Source: a halophilic archaeon
GTDB taxonomy: Archaea > Halobacteriota > Halobacteria > Halobacteriales > Haladaptataceae
Direction of reading: 5' to 3'
DNA length: 64,000 nucleotides
NCBI GenBank assembly: GCA_003298465.1
Contig: QNGA01000001.1
Span: 1,178,001 to 1,242,000, forward strand
Shown here one piece after another: positions 37,177-44,779 of this stretch. The position numbers were made by a program, and so were the translations under genes. The notes below the pieces were generated by a model, which saw nothing but the letters and a program-made list of their open reading frames with translations, did no database searches and had not been told where the DNA came from. Within the stretch, counting starts at the first letter, position 1. Each line of letters opens with the position of its first letter.

Positions 37177-37431
37177 ATGCGCCGCGAGAAGTCCTTCCGC
37201 GGCATCTCGAAGCGACTCGCCCGGAACTACCTGGAGAACCTCGGCGGCGAGGTGCGGGACGACGGCGACGTCGAGGGCGACGACTGGCACGCGTCGCTCT
37301 CCGCCGAGAAAGTGAACGTCGGACCGAGCGTGGAACTGACGGAGGTGACGGTCGTCTTCGAGGGCGACGAGGACGCCCTCGACCCGCTGGTCGAGGAGTT
37401 CTCGCAGAAGGCGATGCGCGCCGGAGGCTGA
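37177..37431 (+). CDS. Conserved small protein linked to a MoaD-like gene (84 aa)
   Basis: This protein starts MRREKSFRGISKRLARNYLE and contains VGPSVELTEVTVVFEGDED, ending with a helix FSQKAMRAGG. It alternates helix and strand like a small ferredoxin-type fold. The ATG follows the TAG of the MoaD-like gene with no spacing, so the two products are made together and probably work together. I recall this pairing in other haloarchaea, without a proven function. Confidence 0.83.
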   Translation: MRREKSFRGISKRLARNYLENLGGEVRDDGDVEGDDWHASLSAEKVNVGPSVELTEVTVVFEGDEDALDPLVEEFSQKAMRAGG

Positions 37432-37437
37432 TAGGGC

Positions 37438-37827
37438 GTGACCGACGACCCCCATCCCGTCGACGGGCAGGTCGTCCTGCTGGCGGGCGCGAAGGCCAGC
37501 GTCCCGCTCGAACGGATTCCGGACCTGCTCGAACGCGTGCAGGCCGACCTCGGCCCGCGCCTGGACGCCGTCCGCCGCCGGTTCGAGTGCGTCCACGAAG
37601 ACGGGGAGCGCGCCGTCTTCCTCGTCCCGGACGACCACTGGCGGACGGTCGGCGACCGTCTGGACTTCGGCCGACGGGAGCGCGACGCCGTCCGCCGGGC
37701 GCACGAGGAGCAACTGCTGCGTCTCGGCCGTCGAGAGGACCGGCGCGAGGAGTTCGCGTCGGCGCTGGAGTTGCGGACGGCCGTCGTGGTGGGCCGACGG
37801 GATGGCTCCGACCCGTCGGAGCGGTAG
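37438..37827 (+). CDS. Conserved haloarchaeal protein (129 aa)
   Basis: A GTG start six bases after the preceding stop continues the MoaD-like gene cluster. The product is helical and charged, with QVVLLAGAKASVPLERIPDL near the start, FLVPDDHWRTVGDRLDFGR in the middle and VRRAHEEQLLRLGRREDR near the end. It has no signal or membrane segment. I do not recognise a family. Its place third in the cluster suggests a link to pterin or sulphur-carrier chemistry, but that is only inference. Confidence 0.75.
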   Translation: MTDDPHPVDGQVVLLAGAKASVPLERIPDLLERVQADLGPRLDAVRRRFECVHEDGERAVFLVPDDHWRTVGDRLDFGRRERDAVRRAHEEQLLRLGRREDRREEFASALELRTAVVVGRRDGSDPSER

Positions 37828-38015
37828 ATTGAACCCCCGGGCGTGAGACGGAGAGCGGGTACTCCGCCGTCGTCACGGTTCTCGCCCACGCGACGCTCGC
37901 GCTGGCGAGCTACGGCCTCGCCGCCGCGCTGGCCGGCGCGCTCTCGGAACTGGCCGACCGCAAACTCGTGCTCGCGGAATCGGGGCGGCATCTCGGCGCT
38001 TTCGCCTCCCACCCC
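37828..38015. other. Gap with a coding-like stretch but no start codon
   Basis: One plus-strand frame (opening after a TGA near 37832) reads GYSAVVTVLAHATLALASYG, then LAAALAGALSELADRK, which looks like a membrane helix protein. It has no ATG or GTG at its beginning and runs into the antisense of the next gene. It could be a gene remnant or chance; I see nothing else here. Confidence 0.3.
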
Positions 38016-39253
38016 CTATCGAGAGGCGCGTCGCGCGCCTCGGTCGAGCGCCTCCAGGGCGGCGTCCAGGTCCGCGATGAGGTCGCGGGGGTGTTCGACG
38101 CCGGCCGACACCCGGAGCAGCGAGTCGGTGATGCCGAGTTCCGCGCGCTCCTCGGGCGACAGCGGCGAGTGCGTCATGCTCGCGGGGTGTTCTATCAGCG
38201 ACTCGACGCCGCCGAGACTGACCGCCAGTTCGAACGCCTCCAGTTCCGCGACGAACCGCTCGACGTCGGCGAGGTCGCCCGCGAGTTCGAACGACAGCAC
38301 GCCGCCCCGCCGTCCATCTGCCGCCTCGCGAGGTCGCGCTGGGGGTGCGATTCGAGCCCCGGGTAGTACACCGTCTCGACGCGGTCGTGTTCGTCGAGGA
38401 ACGCGGCGATTTCGGCGGCGTTGGTCTCGTGCTGTCGCATGCGCAGCGGTAGCGTCTTCAGACCGCGCAGCGTGAGGAAGGCGTCGAACGGCGCGAGCAC
38501 GTTCCCCATCCCGACCTGCTGGAGGAACCCGATCTCGTTCGCGAGGTCGGCGTCGTCGGTGACGGCGACGCCGCCCAGCGAGTCGCTGTGTCCGTTGAGG
38601 TACTTCGTCGTACTGTGGACGACCACGTCCGCGCCGAGGTCGAGCGGGCGCTGGAAGTACGGCGAGAGGAAGGTGTTGTCCACGCCGAGACGGGCGTCGG
38701 CGGACGCCGCGATCGAGGCGATGGCCTCGATGTCACAGAGCCGGAGCAGGGGGTTCGTCGGCGTCTCCATCCAGACGAGTTCCGTCTCCTCGCGGACGGC
38801 GTCGGCGACGTTCTCCGGGTCGCGGGCGTCGACGAAGTCGACCGCCACGTCGAGGCGGTCCCGGAACAGTTCCTTCAACATGGTGTTCGTCCCGCCGTAG
38901 AGGTCGTCGAACGCGACGACGTGGTCGCCGGGTTCGACGGTCGCCGTGACCGTCGCGACGATGGCCGACGTGCCGGAGGCGAACGTCATGGCGTGGTCGC
39001 CGCCCTCCAGCGCCGCCAGTCGCTTCTCCAGGGCGTGGCGGGTCGGGTTCGCCAGCCGCGAGTAGAGGTACTCGTTGTCCTCGGGGTCGAGGTCCTCGAG
39101 GGCGGTGTCGGGGTCGATGCCGGGCACCTCGTACGTCGACGAGAGGTGGACGGGCATCGTCACGTCGCCCGCCCGCTCGTCGTGCGACGGTTGCTCGCCG
39201 TGGGTCACCGCCAGCGTCTCGAACCGAGGGTCCGCGTCGGAGGGGTCGGTCAT
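38016..39253 (-). pseudogene. Cystathionine gamma-synthase/lyase, frameshifted
   Basis: The frame from ATG 39253 encodes a PLP-dependent Cys/Met metabolism enzyme: SSTYEVPGIDPDTALEDL-like start, FASGTSAIVATV, LGVDNTFLSPYFQRPL and STTKYLNGHSD with the PLP lysine K217. Near 38300-38310 the frame changes inside a G/C run: RRQMDGGA continues in another frame as GVLSFELAGDLADVERF, through SLGGVESLIEHPASMTH, to the stop at 38016. One base is missing relative to relatives, which read MDGFGGMLSFEL at this point. Either the gene is newly inactivated or this is a sequencing error. The intact enzyme would make or cleave cystathionine. Confidence 0.85.
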
Positions 39254-39482
39254 GCCACCGGTCCCTTCGGCATCCTAACTTAGTATCTTTCGATGCGGCA
39301 GGTGTTGCCATGCACCGAGAGAATCGCGTTCGCGCACGAATTATCGCCGAACATCGTCCGACATCGTTCCTCCCCGAAGGAGGGAGAATACAACGGTCCG
39401 CCGCGGCGAATGGGCCGGGTCCGGACCTTCGTGACCGTCGCGCGCGTCGCGACCGACGGGACGAGAGCGGTCGCCGGTCGTT

Positions 39483-41414
39483 TCAGTCGTCGCCGGAGGC
39501 CGCGGCACCGCCGCCGCCGACGCCGGTTCCCGGCCCGACGTCGATGCCGAGTTCGTCCAGTTTCTCGTCGGGGACGACGCCGTCCTCCCAGCCGCGGGCC
39601 GAGTAGTACTCGTCTTTCAGCTCCGCGAGTTCGACGAGTTCGCCCTCCGAGCCGCCCTTCCCGGGGATGGCCTCGGGGCTGCCCTCGACGAACCGGGCGG
39701 GCAGGTCGTCGTCGCTCCCGTCGAAGCCGGCGAGGTTGTTGTAGTAGCGTTCGAGGTTGTAGATGCGTTCGCCGGCCGTCAGCATGTCCTCCTCGGACCA
39801 GTCGAGACCGGTCATGCCGTTGAACTGCAGGACGTACTCCTCGATGCCCTCCGCGAAGGCGTTGAACTTGCAGATGTCGAAGCTGTCCGAGATGGCGTGG
39901 AGGTCCTGGAAGGTGGCACAGAGTTCGCCCTTCCCCTCCCACTCGGTCGGCTCGACCTTCTCCGGGATGCCGAGGATCTCCGCGGACGGCGTGTAGCCCC
40001 GTAGGTGGCAGGCCCCGCGGTTGCTCGTCGCGTACCCGATTGCCATCCCCTTCATGCTGCGGGGGTCGTAGGCGGCCATCGTCTGACCTTTCACGTCCAG
40101 CGACATCTCTGGGTCGCCCAGTTCCGCGGCGGCCCGTCCCGCGCCCTCCGCGAGTAGGTCCGCGAGTTCGTCCTCGCGGTGGGCGATGCGCTCTATCATG
40201 TCGAGCATCGTGTCGGCGTCGCCCCAGTCGAGACCCTCGTCGAGGTATCCTTCCTCGGTGGCCTCCATCGCCATCGCCATCGTGTTGCCCACGTCGATGG
40301 TGTCGACGCCCACGTCGTTACAGCGGTCGATCATCGCCGCTATCTTGTCGCGGTCGTCGTTCATCGAGTTCGGACCGAGCGCCCACGCCGACTCGTACTC
40401 GTAGGACTCCATCCGGACGTTCATGTCCTCGCCCTTGTGGTGGACGTCGACCTCGACCTCCTTCTTGCACGCCACGGGGCAGGAGTGGCAGGTCGGCTCG
40501 TCGACGAGGATGTTCTCGCGGACGTTCTCGCCGGAGACGTTCTCGGCGTCGATGTTCGGCTCGTCAGGCTCAGACTCGGCCTCGCTGTGCGTGCTGGTGT
40601 ACGAGGCATTGCGGGTCGGTAGCCCGTCCATCTCTTCGGTGAGGTTCATCAGGACGTTCGTGCCGTACATCGAGAGGCCGCCCTCGTTCGGCGCGGTCAC
40701 GTCCGACTCCTGGATGGCCTGCATCGCCTGCTTGTGGCCCTTCTGGAACGTCTCCGAGTCGGCGGGCTGGGGCATCTTCGTCGTCGACTTCACGACGACC
40801 GCCTTGAGGTTCTTCGACCCCATCACGGCGCCGGTGCCGCCGCGGCCCGAGGCGCGGTCGTCCTCGTTCATGATGCAGGCGTACCGCACCTGGTTCTCGC
40901 CCGCCGGCCCGACGGCCATCATGGAGAGGTTCTTGCCGTAGCTCCCCTCGACCTCCTCCTCGATGGTGTCGCGGGTCTCGTGGACACCTTTGCCCCAGAG
41001 GTGGGAGGCGTCGCGGAGTTCGACCTCCCCGTCCTCGACGAAGGCGTAGACGGGGTCGTCGGCCTCCCCCTCGAACAGCAGGCCGTCGAAGCCGGACCAC
41101 TTCAGTCGCGCGCCCGACCAGCCGCCGTGGTGGCTGTCCGTGACGGTGTTCGTCAGCGGCGACTTCGTACAGACCGCGATGCGTCCGCTCATCACCGTCT
41201 GCGTGCCGGTCAACGGTCCGTTCATGAAGGCGAGCAGATTGTCGGGGCCGAGCGGGTCGACGTCCGGTCCCTGGTCGAAGACGTACTTCACTCCGAGTCC
41301 GCGCGCACCGATGTACTTCTTCGCGTCCTCATCGTCGACGCTCTCGTAGTCGACCGCTCCGTCCGTGAGGTCGACGCGGGCGACGTGGTCCTGGAAACCG
41401 CCTAAGTCGGTCAT
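39483..41414 (-). CDS. Tungsten-containing aldehyde ferredoxin oxidoreductase family
   Basis: This 643-residue protein is a member of the AOR family, which oxidises aldehydes to acids using a tungstopterin cofactor, a [4Fe-4S] cluster and ferredoxin. The N-terminal domain has YIGARGLGVKYVFDQG and GPLTGTQTVMSGR; DDRASGRGGTGAVMGSKNLK binds the pterin. CHSCPVACKKEV supplies three cluster Cys and DICKFNAF the fourth. The last 30 residues are a Gly-rich tail. The start is ATG 41414; TATA-like sequences lie 20-40 bases upstream and an 18-base inverted repeat further on. The pterin-linked MoaD-like gene is 2.3 kb away. Confidence 0.94.
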   Translation of the reverse strand: MTDLGGFQDHVARVDLTDGAVDYESVDDEDAKKYIGARGLGVKYVFDQGPDVDPLGPDNLLAFMNGPLTGTQTVMSGRIAVCTKSPLTNTVTDSHHGGWSGARLKWSGFDGLLFEGEADDPVYAFVEDGEVELRDASHLWGKGVHETRDTIEEEVEGSYGKNLSMMAVGPAGENQVRYACIMNEDDRASGRGGTGAVMGSKNLKAVVVKSTTKMPQPADSETFQKGHKQAMQAIQESDVTAPNEGGLSMYGTNVLMNLTEEMDGLPTRNASYTSTHSEAESEPDEPNIDAENVSGENVRENILVDEPTCHSCPVACKKEVEVDVHHKGEDMNVRMESYEYESAWALGPNSMNDDRDKIAAMIDRCNDVGVDTIDVGNTMAMAMEATEEGYLDEGLDWGDADTMLDMIERIAHREDELADLLAEGAGRAAAELGDPEMSLDVKGQTMAAYDPRSMKGMAIGYATSNRGACHLRGYTPSAEILGIPEKVEPTEWEGKGELCATFQDLHAISDSFDICKFNAFAEGIEEYVLQFNGMTGLDWSEEDMLTAGERIYNLERYYNNLAGFDGSDDDLPARFVEGSPEAIPGKGGSEGELVELAELKDEYYSARGWEDGVVPDEKLDELGIDVGPGTGVGGGGAAASGDD

Positions 41415-41470
41415 AGTAACTTCTGTTCATTATATTGGCGTGCTAGCGTGTTATTCGTTCCCATCACGAG

Positions 41471-41488
41471 GTAACCGATTTCGGTTAC
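41471..41488. promoter_or_regulatory. 18-bp inverted repeat upstream of the AOR gene
   Basis: gtaaccga and tcggttac are separated by tt. The repeat lies 57-74 bases before ATG 41414, upstream of TATA-like aataac/aatata elements, and 61 bases before the divergent zinc-finger gene. Length and symmetry fit a dimeric regulator site for one or both genes. Confidence 0.5.
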
Positions 41489-41548
41489 GTCGACGACGGC
41501 CGGGCGGTAGTGAAAACAGTGATACGGTCGGCGGCCTGTCGTTCGCGC

Positions 41549-41755
41549 ATGGGCGACGAGACGAACGCGGCGAACGCGGGCGAGGAGTCCGACGGGGATG
41601 GGGCGGCGGCGACGGACGCGAACGAGGCGGTGGCCGACGCGCCGGCCGGTCGGCCGTGTCCGACGTGCGACGAGCCGACGTTCCGCCGCCACTGCAAGTA
41701 CGTCTGTCCGAACCACGGCGTCGTGATGGACTGCGGGGACACCTTCTGGAACTAG
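41549..41755 (+). CDS. HVO_2523-type small zinc finger protein
   Basis: An acidic disordered N-terminus of about 35 residues precedes the zinc finger: GRPCPTCDEPTFRRHCKYVC and then PNHGVVMDCGDTFWN. The Cys/His spacing and the CGDTFW end match the haloarchaeal HVO_2523 family. The first CPTC plus the HCKYVC and CGDTFW residues can bind one or two zinc ions. ATG 41549 is chosen over a start at 41510 because the latter adds basic residues. It overlaps the convergent TVP38 gene by four bases. Confidence 0.88.
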   Translation: MGDETNAANAGEESDGDGAAATDANEAVADAPAGRPCPTCDEPTFRRHCKYVCPNHGVVMDCGDTFWN

Positions 41756-42390
41756 GTCAGCGCCTCGCGGGCCGGTTGCACGAGCAGGGCGAGCGCGACG
41801 ACCGCCGCGGCGGCGACGAGCCACCAGTTCTTCCCGACCGACCCAGCCGCGAGCGTCTCCAGCGACCCGCCGGCCAGCACGGCGGCGGCGGTCCAGGGCA
41901 CCTCGCCGAGCGCCGTCCCGAGGACGAACGCGCGCAGGGGAACCCCCGAGAGCCCCGCGGCCGCCGAGACGGGGTCGGAGGGCGCGGGCGCGAGCCGCGA
42001 GGCGACCATGCCGCGCAGGTCGCCGGTCGCGTCGAAGAAACGCTCGCCCGAGGCTCCTAGTCGTCCGGCGACGCCGCCGTCGCCCCGGAAGTACTGCGCA
42101 CCGAGGAACGGGACGCAGGCGCTCGCGGTCGTGCCGGCGAGCGCAACGGGGAAGCCGACGACCGGGCCGTAGACGTACCCGACCGCCAGCGCGACGGCGG
42201 AGGTCGGCCACGCCAGCACCGGACGGACGAGATAGACGAGGAGGAACGCGCCCGCGGCGAGCGCGGGGCTGTCGGTGACCGCCTCGACCTGCCGGTAGAC
42301 GAGGTCGGGCGAGACGACGAGCCCCGCGGCGACGACGACCGCGAGGGCGGCGAGACCGACGAGCTGACGGCGGTGCTGGCGGACTGCCAT
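41752..42390 (-). CDS. TVP38/TMEM64 family membrane protein
   Basis: This 212-residue protein has about five membrane segments and the VTT/DedA-like core: YLVRPVLAWPTSAVALAVGY, YGPVVGFPVALAGTTASACV, then RLAPAPSDPVSAAAGLSGVP and RAFVLGTALGEVPWTAAAVL. Members may scramble lipids or control membrane homeostasis; no substrate is proven here. ATG 42390 lies about 28 bases after TATA-like acttag. It is divergent from the DUF5830-like gene with 82 bases between starts. Confidence 0.9.
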   Translation of the reverse strand: MAVRQHRRQLVGLAALAVVVAAGLVVSPDLVYRQVEAVTDSPALAAGAFLLVYLVRPVLAWPTSAVALAVGYVYGPVVGFPVALAGTTASACVPFLGAQYFRGDGGVAGRLGASGERFFDATGDLRGMVASRLAPAPSDPVSAAAGLSGVPLRAFVLGTALGEVPWTAAAVLAGGSLETLAAGSVGKNWWLVAAAAVVALALLVQPAREALT

Positions 42391-42472
42391 TCACCACAGT
42401 TTGCCCGCCGGACGGCTAAGTACTTTCTTCCGCGCGCAACTTTTAATCCGTCAGGTGGCCGATTCGGAGACG

Positions 42473-42943
42473 ATGAGCGACGAGGACGATGCACCTCGTG
42501 CATCGAAGGGTCCGAGCGGCGAGAGCGCCGAGGCGGGCGAGTCGGGGAGCGGGTCAGCGGCGGACGCCGGTCGGCGCGACGGCCGCGGCCGGGACGACCC
42601 CGTGGCGCTGGGCGTCGAACTGCTCGGGAAACTCGAACACGCCGAACTGTCGGTCGCGGAGGCGGTCGACCGCATCGAGACCATCACGACCGACCCCACG
42701 ACGACCCGGACCATCCTCGACGAGGCCGAGAAGCGGGGCCTCGTCGAACGCGAGCAGGGCATCATCCGGCCCACCGGCGGCGGGTTCGTTCGGTTCGAGA
42801 GCGAGGTCGTCGTCAAGGAGGGCGACTTCACCTGCCAGCGCTGCGGTGCCGGCATCTCCGAGGGTCACTTCGTGAAACTCGACGCCGGCGAGCACGGTCC
42901 GTTCGGTTCGTCCTGCATCCGGAAGGTCACTGGCCGCGACTGA
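42473..42943 (+). CDS. DUF5830-like protein with wHTH and Cys pair
   Basis: A disordered acidic N-terminus (about 40 residues) is followed by PVALGVELLGKLEHAELSVA and DRIETITTDPTTTRTILDEA, a winged-helix-like segment, then EGDFTCQRCGAGISEGHFVK and the end GPFGSSCIRKVTGRD. The CQRC pair and later Cys suggest zinc. It resembles the haloarchaeal family I recall as DUF5830, maybe a DNA-binding protein. ATG 42473 follows TATA-like cttttaat by 28 bases. Its last 17 bases overlap the convergent gene. Confidence 0.87.
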   Translation: MSDEDDAPRASKGPSGESAEAGESGSGSAADAGRRDGRGRDDPVALGVELLGKLEHAELSVAEAVDRIETITTDPTTTRTILDEAEKRGLVEREQGIIRPTGGGFVRFESEVVVKEGDFTCQRCGAGISEGHFVKLDAGEHGPFGSSCIRKVTGRD

Positions 42944-44174
42944 GTCGGTCGACGAGTCGCTCGATGGTCCGCTGCTGGCGCTCCAGCAGTTCGTTCTGGC
43001 GTTCGACCGCTTCGGTGAGCGCCGCCAGTCGCTCCTCGACGTCGTCGCCCATGTTCTCCTCCGCGGGCTCGAACCCGGAGCCGGCGAACCCGGACGACTC
43101 GCCGTCCGCCGCCTCCTCCCGGGATTCGGCGGCCGACTCGCGACCGGCAGTCGCGAGCGCTCCGTCGCCGCCGGTACCGACGCGTTCGTCCTCGGACGTC
43201 GCGTCGTCGACGTCCACCGCGTCGGCACTCTCCGTTCCGCTACTCGCGGCGTCTCCGACGGGGTCGTCCGCCACGACGGAGTCGCCGGAACCGGTCTCGA
43301 CGTCGGCGCTCGCGTCGCCGGCGTCGGTCGCTGTCTCGGCGTCCGCGTTCGCCGTATCGCCGAGGGCGTCGGCGGACGCGTCGTCGACGCCTGCGTCGGA
43401 ATCGGCCTCGACGACCTGGCCGTCGTCGTCGAGTTCCGGCGGGTTCGCCTGGATGGGGTCGACGCCGCCGCCGAACGGGCCGTCGACGTCGGCGGCGTCA
43501 CCGGCGTCGTCGGACGCTTCGTCATCGGCGTCGTCGGGCGCGGCGCTGCGCTCGAACTCGGCGTACGAGTCGGCGTCGTGGTAGGAGAGCAGCGCGCGCT
43601 CGACGCGTTCCCGCACCTCCCGCGTTCGGTCGCTGGGCGTCTTCACGCGCTGGGGGCGGCCGTCGGCCTCGATGATTATCTGCGAGGAGACGGTGCCCTC
43701 CTCGACGTCGAGGCGGGTCACGTCCTCGAAGTGGTACTGCTCGAAGTCCTCGTCCCAGACGGCCTCGCCGACGTGTTTCACGACGCGTGCGCTCGTGACG
43801 ACGAGCGTGAGTTCGCTGAACTGGTAGGTCTGGATGACCTGCTCGTTGGCGTCGGTGACGTCCGCACCGTTGAGCACGCCCGCGAGGACCGGGTGGAGGG
43901 CGTCGTGGAGGCGCTTGGCGGGGACAGTGAACTCCTCGACGCCGTCGATGCCGTAGTCGAGGGCGACCGTCGCCTTCCGTCGGCCCTCGGTCACCTCGAT
44001 GCGCTCGGCGTCGTGGGAGTACTCCACGACGGACTCGTCGCTCAACAGGCCGTCGCCCCGGTAGATGAGCGTCCGCGTCGGCGTCACGTAGAGTGCGTCT
44101 TCACCGCCGAGGGGGACCGTCGCGGCGACTTGCTCGTCGCCCAGCGTGGACTGTACGATTTCCGGAATACTCAT
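42927..44174 (-). CDS. DUF7115-like protein with acidic linker and coiled coil
   Basis: This 415-residue protein has an N-terminal PH-like domain of about 200 residues (SIPEIVQSTLGDEQVAATVP, then LYVTPTRTLIYRGDGLLSDE, VKHVGEAVWDEDFEQYHFED). A very acidic Asp/Ala/Ser-rich linker of about 150 residues follows. It ends in a heptad coiled coil, EERLAALTEAVERQNELLER, probably giving oligomers. It resembles a haloarchaeal family I recall as DUF7115; its function is unknown. ATG 44174 has a TATA-like tttaag about 28 bases upstream. Confidence 0.87.
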   Translation of the reverse strand: MSIPEIVQSTLGDEQVAATVPLGGEDALYVTPTRTLIYRGDGLLSDESVVEYSHDAERIEVTEGRRKATVALDYGIDGVEEFTVPAKRLHDALHPVLAGVLNGADVTDANEQVIQTYQFSELTLVVTSARVVKHVGEAVWDEDFEQYHFEDVTRLDVEEGTVSSQIIIEADGRPQRVKTPSDRTREVRERVERALLSYHDADSYAEFERSAAPDDADDEASDDAGDAADVDGPFGGGVDPIQANPPELDDDGQVVEADSDAGVDDASADALGDTANADAETATDAGDASADVETGSGDSVVADDPVGDAASSGTESADAVDVDDATSEDERVGTGGDGALATAGRESAAESREEAADGESSGFAGSGFEPAEENMGDDVEERLAALTEAVERQNELLERQQRTIERLVDRLSRGQ

Positions 44175-44340
44175 GAAGTGGAATGGATACCCCCGTGTCT
44201 TAAATCAGCCGGGTGGTCAGTCGTGACGACGAGTCGGCAAGTCGGCGGTCGCGTCGACTACTCGACATGGAACGGTCGGTTCCCGGTTTCGACCGCGGAC
44301 GACCGCCAGAACTTCACGTGAGAACCCCGTTTACTGTGAC

Positions 44341-44559
44341 ATGGGATACACCTGGCAGTACTACGACCTCGTTCTCGCTGCCATCTTCGTCAGCCTGATA
44401 GGCGGCGTCGCCGTCGGGCAGTTGACCGCCATTCCGACGACGACCACGGCGATAGCCGGCGGATTCGTCGGCGTGCTCCTGGTCGGTCACGGCCTGTTCG
44501 TCAACGGTCCGGTGGACGCGCCGGACGACCTCACCGACGAGGTCGACTCGCTGAACTGA
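44341..44559 (+). CDS. Small two-helix membrane protein (72 aa)
   Basis: The protein starts MGYTWQYYDLVLAAIFVSLI, continues through GGVAVGQLTAIPTTTTAIAG and ends in GPVDAPDDLTDEVDSLN. Two hydrophobic helices (about residues 9-29 and 35-53) and an acidic cytoplasmic or external tail are clear. I recall it as a widespread small haloarchaeal membrane protein, function unknown. A stem-loop surrounds its stop codon. Confidence 0.8.
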   Translation: MGYTWQYYDLVLAAIFVSLIGGVAVGQLTAIPTTTTAIAGGFVGVLLVGHGLFVNGPVDAPDDLTDEVDSLN

Positions 44560-44581
44560 TTCGACGCCCGCCGCGAGTCGA
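44543..44581 (+). terminator. Stem-loop at the end of the small membrane protein gene
   Basis: tcgactcgc (44543-44551) pairs with gcgagtcga (44573-44581) around a 21-base loop that contains the stop codon. A 9-bp perfect stem here could stabilise or end the mRNA. There is no T-run after it, so a standard archaeal terminator is not certain. Confidence 0.3.
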
Positions 44582-44779
44582 ACTTCCGGTCGAGGAGCAG
44601 TCGTCTCCGCGGACGGCGTCGGAGCGCGGTAGGCCGGTCCACGCTCGGCGCAGGTGCGGCCTACACTCGCTCGCGCTCCCTCCCGGGCGATGCGGCGCAC
44701 CCGTCGACGTCCGGCGACGACCGCCGGGGCGGACGCCCTCGTCCGGCGGCCCGCGTCGGGGGCGCGACGCGGCGAGGGG

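Noticed and set aside
39369..39383. Hairpin cctcc / ggagg with a short loop between the frameshifted gene and the AOR gene
   Set aside because: It might be a terminator for the AOR gene, but the stem is only five pairs and there is no T-run, so it was not listed.
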